NCBI RefSeq assembly: GCF_900176205.1
Contig: NZ_LT859959.1
Span: 6,685,001-6,749,000 of the forward strand
Length of the DNA: 64,000 nucleotides
From: Bradyrhizobium sp. ORS 285
GTDB taxonomy: Bacteria; Pseudomonadota; Alphaproteobacteria; Rhizobiales; Xanthobacteraceae
Direction of reading: 5' to 3'
Shown here: positions 17,719-28,326 of the stretch, one piece after another
How positions within the stretch are numbered: the first letter of the stretch is position 1
How the letters are laid out: each line of letters begins with the position of its first letter
Position numbers and translations under genes: made by a program
The notes under the pieces: model-generated
What the model saw: only the letters and a program-made list of their open reading frames with translations
Database searches by the model: none
Told to the model about the DNA's origin: nothing

Positions 17719-19179
17719 TCACTGCACGCCTGCGCGCGTGATCACCCGTCCCGCGCGCGCATTCTGGTGCGCGCCTTGCCACCAGGTCAGCGCGCCGTTG
17801 ACGATGACGGCCTCGATGCCGGCGGCGGGCACGCAGGGATCATCATAGGTCCCGCTGTCGCGCACGCTGGCGGCATCGAAGATGGTGATGTCGGCGTGGT
17901 TGCCGACGGCCAGCCTGCCGCGGCCCTTGATGCCGAAATTCTGCGCCGTCAGCCCGCTCATCTTCCAAACGGCGGTCTCCAGCGAGAACAGTTCGAGCTC
18001 GCGGCAGTAGTAGCCGAGCACGCGCGGGAATGTGCCCCAGAGCCGCGGATGCGGGCGCTCGCCGAACGGCAGACCGTCGGAGCCGATCATGGTCGGCTCG
18101 AAGGCGAGGATGGTCCGCACGTCGGCCTCGTCCATCGAGAAGTAGATCGCCGACGCCGGTTGCAGCCGCTTGGCGGCTTCGAGCCGGTCGACGCCCCATT
18201 CGGCTGCGATGTCGGCGAGATCGCGGCCGGCGACCTCGGGATGCGGGCCGGACGCGGCGACCACGACCTTCACCTGCAGCTTGGCCGGGTCGGTGTGCAG
18301 CATCGTCGAGGACGCATTGTAGGGATAGCAGTCGAGCGCCACGCATTGACAACTCATCGCCTTGGTGATCAGCGGCAGCGTCTCCTTGGTGCGGCCGAAA
18401 TTCGCCGGGCCCACTACCTTGTGGTGCGAGATCACGACCTGGACGTCGAGCGCCTCGCCGATGGCAAAGCTCTCCTCCAGCGACTTCACCACGTCGTCCG
18501 CCTCGTTGCGCATATGCGTCGCATAGACGCCGCCGCTGCCTGTCAACGGACGGCAGACCTCGATGATCTCCTCGGTCGACGCCGCCTCGGCCGGCGGATA
18601 GAACGTGCCGGTCGAGACGCCGATCGCGCCGGCATCCAGCGCCTCCTGCACATGGCCGCGCATCTCGGCCACTTCGCTTTCGGTCGCCGCACGGCCGAGA
18701 TCATTGACGACGGAAGCACGCAGCGCGGTGTGGCCGACCATCGGCGCGACGTTCACCGCCGACGGCGCCGCGCGCAAGGCTGCGACATAATCCGCGAACG
18801 AGGCATACTCCGCCACGCGCCCATCGCCGGGCGACAGCAGGCCGAGCGGCATCGGCCGCGGCGAGCCCGGCTTCAGAGGCGCAATGCTGACACCGCAATT
18901 GCCTGTGACGACCGAGGTCACGCCCTGCGACACCTTGCAGGTCATGCCGGGATCGACCAGCACCGCGCTGTCGTCGTGGGTATGCGCGTCGATGAAGCCC
19001 GGCGCGACGATCCGGCCGGACGCATCGATCACGCGCTGCGCATCACCTGCGACCTCGCCGATGGCGACGATGCGGCCGTCCTTGATGCCGACATCCGCCG
19101 CGAAGCGCGGCGCGCGCGTGCCGTCGATGACGGTGCCGCCGCGAATGATGAGATCGAAGGACGTCGGTTGATCGGTCAT
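17719..19179 (-). CDS. N-acyl-D-amino-acid deacylase / D-aminoacylase-type amidohydrolase
   Basis: About 486 residues of the amidohydrolase superfamily. Metal-site motifs are visible: HxH in FIDAHTHDD, the Cys bridging position in VVTGNCGVSIAP, THMRNEADD, ISHHKVVG and the catalytic Asp in MIGSDGLPFG. The first 60 and last 60 residues form the flanking beta sandwich (DLIIRGGTVIDGTRAP, ADITIFDAASVRDSGTYDDP). These match D-aminoacylases (EC 3.5.1.81 and relatives), which release D-amino acids from N-acyl forms. I start at ATG 19179; the extension to 19248 is Arg/Met-rich and unlikely. It is convergent with the CoA-transferase pair. Confidence 0.92.
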   Translation of the reverse strand: MTDQPTSFDLIIRGGTVIDGTRAPRFAADVGIKDGRIVAIGEVAGDAQRVIDASGRIVAPGFIDAHTHDDSAVLVDPGMTCKVSQGVTSVVTGNCGVSIAPLKPGSPRPMPLGLLSPGDGRVAEYASFADYVAALRAAPSAVNVAPMVGHTALRASVVNDLGRAATESEVAEMRGHVQEALDAGAIGVSTGTFYPPAEAASTEEIIEVCRPLTGSGGVYATHMRNEADDVVKSLEESFAIGEALDVQVVISHHKVVGPANFGRTKETLPLITKAMSCQCVALDCYPYNASSTMLHTDPAKLQVKVVVAASGPHPEVAGRDLADIAAEWGVDRLEAAKRLQPASAIYFSMDEADVRTILAFEPTMIGSDGLPFGERPHPRLWGTFPRVLGYYCRELELFSLETAVWKMSGLTAQNFGIKGRGRLAVGNHADITIFDAASVRDSGTYDDPCVPAAGIEAVIVNGALTWWQGAHQNARAGRVITRAGVQ

Positions 19180-19405
19180 GAGCTTGGTCTCGCTGGGAAC
19201 TGCAGAACTATCCAGGAGCCGTTTGCGTGCGTCCAGCATCATCCGCATGTCATGCGCGCCGGGCTGGACTGCGCTTCAATAGGCCGGTCCCATTTTCTGA
19301 GACACGGGATCGTGAGACGGATCGCGGCCGGCCTTGATACGCCTCAACGGCGCGCAACCTCGCTTGCGCCACTCTCCCTCCAGCAACCCTGGCGGAGGAG
19401 CCCTC

Positions 19406-20443
19406 ATGAAAGCCCTGGTCTATCACGGTCCCGGTCAGAAATCCCTGGAGGAGCGCCCGAAGCCTGCAATTCTCGAGCCCGGCGATGCCGTGGTCAAAAT
19501 CCTCAAGACCACGATCTGCGGCACCGATCTTCACATCCTGAAAGGCGACGTGCCGACCTGCACGCCAGGACGCATTCTCGGCCATGAGGGCGTCGGCGTG
19601 GTCGATGCCGTGGGCAGCGCCGTGCGCGCGTTCAAGCCGGGCGACCACGTCATCATCTCCTGCATCTCGGCCTGCGGCACCTGCGATTATTGCCGCCGCG
19701 GCATGTATTCGCATTGCCGGAACGGCGGCTGGATCCTCGGCCACAAGATCGACGGCACCCAGGCGGAATATGTGCGGACGCCGCATGCCGACACCAGCCT
19801 CTATCACGTGCCCGCCGGCACCGAGGAGGACGCGCTGGTGATGCTCAGCGACATCCTGCCGACCGGCTTCGAATGCGGCGTGCTCAACGGCAAGGTCGAG
19901 CCGGGCGCGAGCGTAGCGATCGTCGGCGCCGGCCCCATCGGCCTGGCGTCGCTGCTCACCGCGCAGTTCTACTCGCCGGCCGAGATCATCATGATCGACC
20001 TCGACGACAACCGCCTCGAGGTCGCCACCCGCTTCGGCGCCACCAGCGTCATCAACAACAGCGACGGCAAGGCCGTCGAGAAGGTGATGGCGCTGACCAA
20101 TGGCCGCGGCGTCGACACCGCGATCGAGGCGGTCGGCGTGCCCGCGACCTTCGTCACCTGCGAGGACATCATCGCCCCCGGCGGCATCGTCGCCAATGTC
20201 GGCGTCCACGGCGTCAAGGCCGACCTGCATCTGGAGAAGCTGTGGGACCGCAACATCGCGATCACCACGCGGCTGGTCGACACCGTGACCACGCCGATGC
20301 TGCTGAAGACGGTGCAATCCAAGAAGCTCGAGCCGAAGCGGCTGATCACGCATCGCTTCAAGCTGGACCAGATCCTCGACGCCTATGAGACCTTCGGCGC
20401 GGCTGCGAAAACGCATGCGCTGAAGGTGCTGATCGAGGCATGA
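19406..20443 (+). CDS. Zinc-dependent alcohol dehydrogenase (MDR family)
   Basis: 345 residues of the medium-chain dehydrogenase family. Catalytic zinc ligands are in TTICGTDLHIL and GHEGVG, and structural zinc cysteines in ISACGTCDYCRRGMYSHC. The cofactor loop is VAIVGAGPIGLASL followed by MIDLDDNRL, which favours NAD. It resembles the class around ADH/sorbitol-type dehydrogenases of alphaproteobacteria. GGCGGAGGAGCCCTC precedes ATG 19406, so the longer upstream frame is rejected. It diverges from the D-aminoacylase. Confidence 0.94.
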   Translation: MKALVYHGPGQKSLEERPKPAILEPGDAVVKILKTTICGTDLHILKGDVPTCTPGRILGHEGVGVVDAVGSAVRAFKPGDHVIISCISACGTCDYCRRGMYSHCRNGGWILGHKIDGTQAEYVRTPHADTSLYHVPAGTEEDALVMLSDILPTGFECGVLNGKVEPGASVAIVGAGPIGLASLLTAQFYSPAEIIMIDLDDNRLEVATRFGATSVINNSDGKAVEKVMALTNGRGVDTAIEAVGVPATFVTCEDIIAPGGIVANVGVHGVKADLHLEKLWDRNIAITTRLVDTVTTPMLLKTVQSKKLEPKRLITHRFKLDQILDAYETFGAAAKTHALKVLIEA

Positions 20444-20559
20444 GACCTAGGTCTCGGTGTGTTGCGCTTCGATCGTTGCAGCTACTACTCCGGCGCGACG
20501 CGACATGGAAGGCTTCCGCATCGACGGTGCGCTCCCTCTCCCGTCCTTCACGGGGGCGC

Positions 20560-20692
20560 GACGAGTTCCGCTCGCGCTGAGAGGGTTGGGGTGAGGGGCA
20601 GACGCACCCACCGACATCGCGGAGAGCCCCCCTCACCCGGATTGCATCTGACCATGCAATCCGACCTCTCCCCGCGCGCGGGGAGAGGTAAG
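20560..20692. repeat. Dispersed palindromic repeat, family C (GGGGAGAGG / CCCTCACCC type)
   Basis: Contains GGGTTGGGGTGAGGGG, CCCCTCACCCGGATTGCATC, its local partner GATGCAATCC-like ATGCAATCCGACC, and the terminal hairpin CTCCCCGCGCGCGGGGAGAG. The same modules recur at 24611 and 50470. It lies in the roughly 290-base gap between convergent genes (alcohol dehydrogenase and glgA). No gene is seen in that gap. Confidence 0.8.
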
Positions 20693-20732
20693 GAGCGAGC
20701 AAGCCGCGCGATCCTCGCATCAAAAAAAGCCG

Positions 20733-22199
20733 TCACCCCGCCGGACGCCGCTGCGCCACGATCTGGCGGTACAGCTCGGCATAGCGTCCCGCCCGATGCC
20801 GCCATGACACGTCCGTCAGCATCGCGTTGAGCTGCATGCGGGTCCAGTTCGAGGCGTTGCTGCGCGCGGCGTAGAAGGCGGCGGCGGCGCGGCGCAAGGT
20901 CTGGTCGAGCGCCTCGGCGGTCACAGCCGCGCACTTGAAGCCGGTAGCCGCAACGCCGGCTTCCGTCTCGTCGATCACGGTATCGGCCAAGCCGCCCACC
21001 GACGTGACGATCGGCAGCGCGCCATAGCGGAGCGCACAGAGCTGCGTCAGGCCACATGGCTCGAACCGCGACGGCACCACCAGCGCGTCGCAGCCCGCCT
21101 GGATCAGATGCGCAAGCTGCTCGTCATAGCCGATGAGAACGCCGATCTGCCCCGGGTGGCGCGCGGCGGCGGCGCGGAAGGCGTCACGTAGTTCGGCCTC
21201 GCCATCGCCGAGCAGCGCCAGCTGGATGCCGGCGCTGGTCAATGTCGGCAGGCAGGACAGCAGCAGGTCGAGCCCCTTCTGCGAGGTCAGCCGGCTGACG
21301 ACGCCGAGCAGGAAGGTCTCGGGCGACACCTGCAGCCCCATGCGGGTCTGCAGCGCGGCCTTGTTAGGCGCCCGCGCCTCGAGCTTCTCGATGCCGAAAT
21401 GCGACGGGATCGCCGGATCGCTGCCGGGATCCCACACATGGGTGTCGATGCCGTTGAGGATGCCGACGAGATCGGTCGAGCGCTGGCGCAGCAGGCCGCC
21501 GAGCCCCATGCCCTGTTCGTCGCTCTGGATCTCCCGCGCATAGGTCGGCGACACCGTCGTGATCTTGTCGGCGAATTGCAGCCCCGCCTTCAGAAAGCTG
21601 ATATCGCCGTAATATTCGAGGCCGTAGATCGAGAACGATTCCGGCGGCAGTCCCAACGGCGGCAGGAAGTGGCGCGGGAAGCGGCCCTGGAACGCCAGAT
21701 TGTGCACGGTGATGACCGTGCCCGGATGCGGCCGATGGCTGTAGAGCAGATACGCCGGGATGAGCCCCGCCTGCCAATCGTGGCCATGGACGATATCGGG
21801 CACGAAGCTCGGCACCGCACCGAGGCCGATATAGGACGCGGCGCGCGCCAGCGCGGCGAAACGGAATGGGTTGTCCGGCCAGTCCTTGCCGTCGGGCCCG
21901 AGATACGGGTTGCCCTCGCGATCGTAGAGATGCGGCGCGTCGAGCACGAACAGATCGAGCGCGCCATGGCTGCCGCCGAGCAAACGCGCATTGCCGCCGA
22001 AGAAGTTCGGCAGCGAACTGATCTCGCTCGCCTGCTCCAGCGCCTTCATCACGGCGGGATAGCCAGGGATCAAGGTGCGGACCTCGACATCCTCCGCCAT
22101 CAGCGCCCATGGCAGCGCGCCGGCGACATCGGCGAGGCCGCCGGTCTTGATGATGGGATAGACCTCGGACGCGACCGACAGAACGCGCAGTGGCGTCAT
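20733..22199 (-). CDS. glgA: Glycogen synthase (ADP-glucose)
   Basis: A 488-residue GT5 enzyme that extends alpha-1,4-glucan from ADP-glucose (EC 2.4.1.21). The N-terminal ADP-glucose loop [13 protein letters not shown] is intact, the C-terminal GT-B domain carries [16 protein letters not shown] and [20 protein letters not shown] with the nucleotide-binding Glu in FEPCGLTQ. Length matches the bacterial family. Its ATG overlaps the glgC stop in ATGA, so the two are translationally coupled, glgC first. Confidence 0.96.
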   Translation of the reverse strand: MTPLRVLSVASEVYPIIKTGGLADVAGALPWALMAEDVEVRTLIPGYPAVMKALEQASEISSLPNFFGGNARLLGGSHGALDLFVLDAPHLYDREGNPYLGPDGKDWPDNPFRFAALARAASYIGLGAVPSFVPDIVHGHDWQAGLIPAYLLYSHRPHPGTVITVHNLAFQGRFPRHFLPPLGLPPESFSIYGLEYYGDISFLKAGLQFADKITTVSPTYAREIQSDEQGMGLGGLLRQRSTDLVGILNGIDTHVWDPGSDPAIPSHFGIEKLEARAPNKAALQTRMGLQVSPETFLLGVVSRLTSQKGLDLLLSCLPTLTSAGIQLALLGDGEAELRDAFRAAAARHPGQIGVLIGYDEQLAHLIQAGCDALVVPSRFEPCGLTQLCALRYGALPIVTSVGGLADTVIDETEAGVAATGFKCAAVTAEALDQTLRRAAAAFYAARSNASNWTRMQLNAMLTDVSWRHRAGRYAELYRQIVAQRRPAG

Positions 22200-23461
22200 G
22201 AATTGAGCCCATCGATCATCGGCTGAGTGATCAGGGTGACGCCGTTCTCCGTGGTCCTGAAGCGCTTGGCGTCGAACTCCGGATCCTCGCCGACGACCAG
22301 CCCTTCAGGGATCTGCACGCCGCGATCGACCACCACGTTGCTCAGCCGCGCGTGCCGGGCGACGTTGACGTAAGGCAGCAGCACCGCGTTGTGCACCTTC
22401 GCATAGGAATGCAGATGTGCGCCGGTGAACAGCAGCGAGCGCTGCACCGAGGCGCCGGACACGATGCAGCCGCCGGACACCAGCGAGCAGGTCGCCTCGC
22501 CGCGGCGCCCGCCGTCGACATGCACGAACTTGGCCGGCGGCGTGATCTCGGAATAGGTCCAGATCGGCCAGGAGCGGTCATAAAGATCGAGTTCGGGCAC
22601 GACATCCGTCAGGTCGAGATTGGCGGCCCAATACGCGTCGACCGTCCCGACGTCGCGCCAATAGCTGCGGGGATCGTGGCCGGCGCGGACGCAGGACCGC
22701 GAGAACTGGTGCGCCACCGCGCGGCCGTTCTTGACGATGTAGGGGATCAGGTCACGACCAAAATCATGGTTGGAGTTCGGATCGGCCGCGTCGCGCTTCA
22801 GTTGCTCGAACAGGAATTTGGCATCGAACACGTAGATGCCCATGCTCGCCAGCGAGACGTCCGGCTTGCCCGGGATCGGCGGCGGATCGGCCGGCTTCTC
22901 GATGAAGTCCCGGATGGTCTCGTCTTCGTTGATATGGATGATGCCGAAGCCAGAGGATTCCGCCCGCGGCGTCTCCAGGCAGCCGACCGTGACGTCGGCG
23001 CGCTGGTCGACGTGCTGCTGCAGCATCAGCTCATAGTCCATCTTGTAGATGTGGTCGCCGGCCAGCACCACGATGTATTTGGTGTTGTAGGTCTCGAGAA
23101 TGTCGATGTTCTGGTACACGGCATCGGCCGTTCCGACGTACCACATGGTCTCGGAGACGCGCTGGCTGGCGGGCAGAATGTCGAAGCTCTCGTTGCGCTC
23201 GGGGCGGAAGAAGTTCCAGCCGTTCTGCAGATGCCGGATCAGGCTGTGCGCCTTGTATTGCGTGGCCACGGCGATCCGCCGGATGCCGGAGTTGACGGCG
23301 TTCGACAGCGCGAAATCGATGATGCGCGACTTGCCGCCGAAATAGACCGCGGGCTTGGCGCGCCGGTCGGTCAGCTCCAGCAGGCGGCTGCCGCGTCCGC
23401 CAGCCAGCACGAAGGCCAGCGCATGACGGGACAGCGGTTCGGTCCTGGCGGCTGGTGCCAT
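22196..23461 (-). CDS. glgC: Glucose-1-phosphate adenylyltransferase (ADP-glucose pyrophosphorylase)
   Basis: About 421 residues, the usual length. It makes ADP-glucose from glucose-1-phosphate and ATP, the committed step to glycogen. Motifs: nucleotidyl-transfer loop [34 protein letters not shown], substrate-binding IEKPADPP, and a C-terminal left-handed beta helix. GGGAGGAGACAT precedes ATG 23461. It is followed by glgA with a 4-base overlap. The genes just upstream on the same strand encode a PfkB and an FGGY sugar kinase, which suggests carbon from that block can reach glycogen. Confidence 0.96.
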   Translation of the reverse strand: MAPAARTEPLSRHALAFVLAGGRGSRLLELTDRRAKPAVYFGGKSRIIDFALSNAVNSGIRRIAVATQYKAHSLIRHLQNGWNFFRPERNESFDILPASQRVSETMWYVGTADAVYQNIDILETYNTKYIVVLAGDHIYKMDYELMLQQHVDQRADVTVGCLETPRAESSGFGIIHINEDETIRDFIEKPADPPPIPGKPDVSLASMGIYVFDAKFLFEQLKRDAADPNSNHDFGRDLIPYIVKNGRAVAHQFSRSCVRAGHDPRSYWRDVGTVDAYWAANLDLTDVVPELDLYDRSWPIWTYSEITPPAKFVHVDGGRRGEATCSLVSGGCIVSGASVQRSLLFTGAHLHSYAKVHNAVLLPYVNVARHARLSNVVVDRGVQIPEGLVVGEDPEFDAKRFRTTENGVTLITQPMIDGLNS

Positions 23462-23604
23462 ATGTCTCCTCCCTGCAACTCGTTGTCGCGTCACGATTCC
23501 GCGGGCCCGTGGCGGCCGCCGCGGGGTCTCGCGTCAGCTTCCGGTCCTCTCATATGACGGGGAAATAGCCAACCAGTTCCCAATGCGGAGTGCAATGGGG
23601 TGCT

Positions 23605-24552
23605 TCAGCCCAGGCGATCCCAGGTTGCAGCCATCTCGCTCCATCGCGGCGGGTCGGCGCCCTCGCGCGTGCAGGTGACGGCGGCACAGGCGCCGGCAAA
23701 GGCGAGCACCTTGCGCAACTCGGCTTCGCCCAAGCCCTTGAGCGCCTCCCGGCTGATCCGTCCGAGCTTGCGCAGGGCAAACAGCATCCCGGCCTGAAAG
23801 GTGTCGCCGGCGCCGATCGTATCGACGACATTAACCTTGGGCACCGCAACTTCCACCGCGCCGGCTTGGGCGTGCCAGCCGAGCGCGCCCTTCGGCCCGC
23901 GGGTGATGACGACGAGGCTGGTGCCACCCGCCAGCAGCGCCGCGGCGCGTGTCGCATAATCGTCATGACTATGCAGATAGTCGAAATCGACATCCGACAT
24001 CTTGATCAAATCGGCGCGTGCGGCAAACTCGTCCATGCCGACGACATAGGCAGCCTTGTCGGCCACGAGGTTCGGCCGGCAGTTCGGGTCGAACGAGATC
24101 GTCACCGCCCCCTGGGTCGCGTCGATCAACGCGCGCGTCTCTCGGGCGCCCTGGTCGTGGATCAGCGTGGTCGAGCCGACATGGATGGCGTCGATGTCGG
24201 CAAAGGCAATGCTGCCCGGCCGGAACGTCCAATTCCGCGCCGCGGTCTCGGCATCATAGAACGCGTATTGCGCCTCGTTGCCGACGTGACGGACGAAGGC
24301 GAGCGTGGTCTGGTCGGAGCTGCGGCTGGCATAGCGGAGGTCGACGTCCGAGCCTTGCGCATGCGCGGCGATCATGGTGCCGAACAGGTCGGTCGAGATT
24401 CCGCCGACGAAGCCGGTCGGCGCGCCCAGCCGCGCCAGGCCGACCGCGACATTCAGGCAGGAGCCGCCAACGACAGGCCTCAGCACGTCTCGTCCGTCAG
24501 CCAATTTTGCCGGCACGAAATCGATCAGCGCATCGCCACAGCTCAGGATCAT
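23605..24552 (-). CDS. PfkB-family carbohydrate kinase, fructokinase-like
   Basis: About 315 residues of the ribokinase/PfkB family. The two signatures are present: GGSCLNVAVGLARLG near the N terminus and VVDTIGAGDTFQAGMLFAL with the catalytic Asp and anion-hole glycines. LIKMSDVDFDYLH and ITRGPKGALGW are typical of fructokinases. It would phosphorylate fructose or a related ketose with ATP. GGGGGAGGGCTGACC precedes ATG 24552. It lies between the FGGY kinase and glgC, with a repeat upstream. Confidence 0.9.
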   Translation of the reverse strand: MILSCGDALIDFVPAKLADGRDVLRPVVGGSCLNVAVGLARLGAPTGFVGGISTDLFGTMIAAHAQGSDVDLRYASRSSDQTTLAFVRHVGNEAQYAFYDAETAARNWTFRPGSIAFADIDAIHVGSTTLIHDQGARETRALIDATQGAVTISFDPNCRPNLVADKAAYVVGMDEFAARADLIKMSDVDFDYLHSHDDYATRAAALLAGGTSLVVITRGPKGALGWHAQAGAVEVAVPKVNVVDTIGAGDTFQAGMLFALRKLGRISREALKGLGEAELRKVLAFAGACAAVTCTREGADPPRWSEMAATWDRLG

Positions 24553-24610
24553 GGTCAGCCCTCCCCCATCGGCCCTCGTGTGAGCACGCGTCCGCGCGGC
24601 GACGCGACTC

Positions 24611-24741
24611 CACCTCGCCCCGCTTGCGGGGAGAGGTCGGATTGCATCGAAAGATGCAATCCGGGTGAGGGGGACTCTCCACGCACCGCGCTCGTGGAGA
24701 GTCCCCCTCACCCCAACCCTCTCCCGCAAGCGGGGAGAGGG
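24611..24741. repeat. Dispersed palindromic repeat, family C
   Basis: About 131 bases, opening CACCTCGCCCCGCTTGCGGG and closing CGCAAGCGGGGAGAGGG, with inner GATTGCATCG/AAGATGCAATCC and GGGGACTCTCCACG / CGTGGAGAGTCCCC arms. It is a nested, almost complete cruciform-type sequence between the FGGY kinase stop and the PfkB kinase start. Confidence 0.85.
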
Positions 24742-24779
24742 AGCGCACCGTCCGTGCCCTCAAGAGCCTGGATCCGATG

Positions 24780-26453
24780 TCAAGATGCGTGCTCGCGCCC
24801 GCCACCGGCCCCTTGCATCACGGAACGGCTGTCGCGATCAAGCGTCCGCAGCATCCCGTGGATGCGGCGCTTGCGGCGGTGGAAGTCGGCAATCCCTGGC
24901 TCGGTCGGATCGCTGAGGCGGCCGAGCGTGGACATCGACGCCATCGTCTCGCCGATCGAGCGGAAGGCGCCGCTGGCGACGGCCCCTAACATGGCCGCAC
25001 CGAGCAGCACCGGCTCCTGCGTGCCGGGCAAGGCGACCGTCAGCCCGGTCGTATCGGCCATGATCTGCCGCACCAGCGGGCTTCGCGAGGCGCCGCCGGC
25101 CATCACCAGCGTCCGGCTCGTGACGCCGTTGGCCGCAAAGGCATCGATCACGTCGGCGAGTCCATAGGCCAGGCCGCACAGGCCCGCGACGAACAGCCGC
25201 TCCATCGCGCCGATATCGGTGTCGAGGTCGAGCCCGGCGATGACGGCACGCGAGTCCGGATCGGCATAGGGCGAGCGGTTGCCGAGAAACTCGGGCAGGA
25301 TGTGAATGTCACGCGCGAGCAGCGCCGCCGCGCCGACGCTCGGCGTGCGGGCCATGATCCGCTTCTCCAGGAAGCTGATCAGGTCGAGGCCTTCGGAGCG
25401 GGCTGCGGCGGTTGCCTCGGTAGCCGCCGGATGCGAGCGCAGCAGATGATCGATCGCGGCGCCCGCAGCCGACTGTCCGCCCTCGTTGAGCCAGAAGCCG
25501 GGCACCATGCCCTGATAATACGGCCCCCACACGCCGGGCACGAAGGACGGCGCCCGCGTCGTCGCCATGATGCAGGCCGACGTCCCCATGATGTAGGCGA
25601 GGCGATTGCAGACATCGACCTCGCCGCCATCAGCGGCGCGCCCGCCGATCGCGCCGATGCCGCCGGCATGCGCGTCGATCAGCGCCGCCCCGACCGGCGT
25701 GCCCGCGACGAGGCCCAGCTCCGCCGCGGCCGCGCGCGACAATCCCTGACCAAGCGGCGTGCCGGGCGCGACGATCTCGGTGCCGATCCGCGCGTAGTCC
25801 TCCGTGACGAAGTCCTCAAGACCGATGCGGCGGAAATAGTCCTCGCTCCAGCGCGCCTCATGGGCGAGATAATTCCACTTGCAGGTGACGGTGCACATCG
25901 AGCGCGCCGTCGAGCCGGTCGCCCGCCAGGTCAGGAAGTCGGCGAGATCGAAGAAGTGTCCGCCCGCGTCGAAGCTCGCGCGCAGATGCCGCTTCAGCCA
26001 GAGCAGCTTCGGCATCTCCATCTCCGGCGAGATCGAGCCGCCAACATAGCGCAGCACCTCGTCCCCAGACGCGTTGATGTCGCGCGCCTCGGCCAGTGCA
26101 CGATGATCCATCCAGACGATGACGTTGCGCGCGGCATCGCCGCAGCCGTTGACGGTGACCGGCGCGCCGCGCGGATCGAGCGCCACCAGCGAGCACGTGG
26201 CATCGAAGCCGATGCCCTTGACCAGCTCCGGCGCAAGGCCCGCTTCCGCCAGCGCGGCTTTGACCGAGGCGCAGCAGGCGCGCCAGATGTCGTCGGACGA
26301 CTGCTCGACGACATCGCCGGCCTCATGCCAGGTCTGGATCGGATGCCGCGCTGCCGCAAGCAGGCGGCCGGTCTCATCGAAGACGCCGGCGCGCGTGCTG
26401 CTCGTGCCGACATCGACACCGACAAACGCACCCCCGACAGAGGCCTGGACCAT
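24780..26453 (-). CDS. FGGY-family carbohydrate kinase (ribulokinase/D-ribulose kinase-like)
   Basis: 557 residues. Both FGGY lobes are seen: the phosphate-1 loop FVGVDVGTSSTRAGVFDETG, VIVWMDHRA, CTVTCKWNYL, DAHAGGIGAIGG, YIMGTSACIM and the adenosine motif LVMAGGASRSPLVRQI. The domain order and length fit the group that includes ribulokinases and D-ribulose/L-ribulose kinases. It would phosphorylate the ketopentose made by a polyol dehydrogenase. It sits just downstream of the SDR and transporter genes in the same direction. Exact substrate is unproven. Confidence 0.9.
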   Translation of the reverse strand: MVQASVGGAFVGVDVGTSSTRAGVFDETGRLLAAARHPIQTWHEAGDVVEQSSDDIWRACCASVKAALAEAGLAPELVKGIGFDATCSLVALDPRGAPVTVNGCGDAARNVIVWMDHRALAEARDINASGDEVLRYVGGSISPEMEMPKLLWLKRHLRASFDAGGHFFDLADFLTWRATGSTARSMCTVTCKWNYLAHEARWSEDYFRRIGLEDFVTEDYARIGTEIVAPGTPLGQGLSRAAAAELGLVAGTPVGAALIDAHAGGIGAIGGRAADGGEVDVCNRLAYIMGTSACIMATTRAPSFVPGVWGPYYQGMVPGFWLNEGGQSAAGAAIDHLLRSHPAATEATAAARSEGLDLISFLEKRIMARTPSVGAAALLARDIHILPEFLGNRSPYADPDSRAVIAGLDLDTDIGAMERLFVAGLCGLAYGLADVIDAFAANGVTSRTLVMAGGASRSPLVRQIMADTTGLTVALPGTQEPVLLGAAMLGAVASGAFRSIGETMASMSTLGRLSDPTEPGIADFHRRKRRIHGMLRTLDRDSRSVMQGAGGGREHAS

Positions 26454-26482
26454 GTTTCGCTCCCGTCAATTTTGACGCGAGC

Positions 26483-27256
26483 TTACCAGCAAGTATAGCC
26501 GCCATCGACAACGACGACGCTGCCGGTCATCAAACTTGCCGCCTCCGAAGCCAGGAACAGCACCACCGAGGCGATCTCCTCGACCTGCCCCATGCGCGCC
26601 ATCGGGGTTCCGCCGATCCAGGCGTCGTACATGCGCGGATTGCTCTTCACGAAGGCGTTGAGGGGCGTCTCGATATAGGTCGGCGCGACCGCGTTGACGC
26701 GGATGCCGCGTGCGCCCCATTCGGCGGCCAACGACTTGGTCAGATGGTGCACCGCGGCCTTGGAGGCGTTGTAGAACGACTGCTCCTGCGGCTTGTTGAC
26801 GATGAAGCCGGACATCGAGCCGATATTGACGATGGTGCCGCTCTTGGCGGCCAGCATGTGCTTGCCGAAGGCGCGGCAGCACCAGAAGGTGCCGTTGAGA
26901 TTGACGTCGAGCACGTTGAGCCAGTGCTCGTCGGTGACGGTCTCCGCCGGCGTCTCGCTGCGCGCAATGCCGGCGTTGTTGACGAGGATGTCGACCTTGC
27001 CGTGGCGCGCGACGAGATCATCCGCCACCGCGCTCACTAGCGCCGAATTGGTGACGTCCATCAGCGCGGTCTCGGTGGTGAAGCCCTTGGCCTTCATCGC
27101 CGCCTGTGCGTCCGCGGCTGCCTTGGCATCGCGATCGGCGATCACGACATGCGCGCCTGCCTCCGCCAGCGCCTCGACGCAGGCCAGGCCGATGCCCTGC
27201 GCACCGCCGGTGATCAGCGCGGTCTTGCCGTTCAGCTTGAATTTTTCCAGATACAT
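26483..27256 (-). CDS. SDR-family polyol dehydrogenase
   Basis: About 257 residues. It has the canonical cofactor loop ALITGGAQGIGLACVEALA, NNAG, the catalytic Ser in NIGSMSGF, Tyr/Lys in SFYNASKAAV, and the C-terminal VVDGG. It resembles sorbitol/D-arabitol/xylitol dehydrogenases of the polS/SmoS group. It should be cytoplasmic and NAD-dependent, oxidising the imported sugar alcohol to a ketose. I use ATG 27256; the longer frame to 27307 overlaps the ABC ATPase stop. It lies between the ABC ATPase and the FGGY kinase. Confidence 0.9.
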   Translation of the reverse strand: MYLEKFKLNGKTALITGGAQGIGLACVEALAEAGAHVVIADRDAKAAADAQAAMKAKGFTTETALMDVTNSALVSAVADDLVARHGKVDILVNNAGIARSETPAETVTDEHWLNVLDVNLNGTFWCCRAFGKHMLAAKSGTIVNIGSMSGFIVNKPQEQSFYNASKAAVHHLTKSLAAEWGARGIRVNAVAPTYIETPLNAFVKSNPRMYDAWIGGTPMARMGQVEEIASVVLFLASEAASLMTGSVVVVDGGYTCW

Positions 27257-27303
27257 CGTCGTGGTCCGTGGTTGTCGTTGACGCCCGGAGGGGACGTCAC
27301 CTC

Positions 27304-28311
<1,008 letters not shown>

Positions 28312-28326
28312 GATTCAGCCCCTCTA

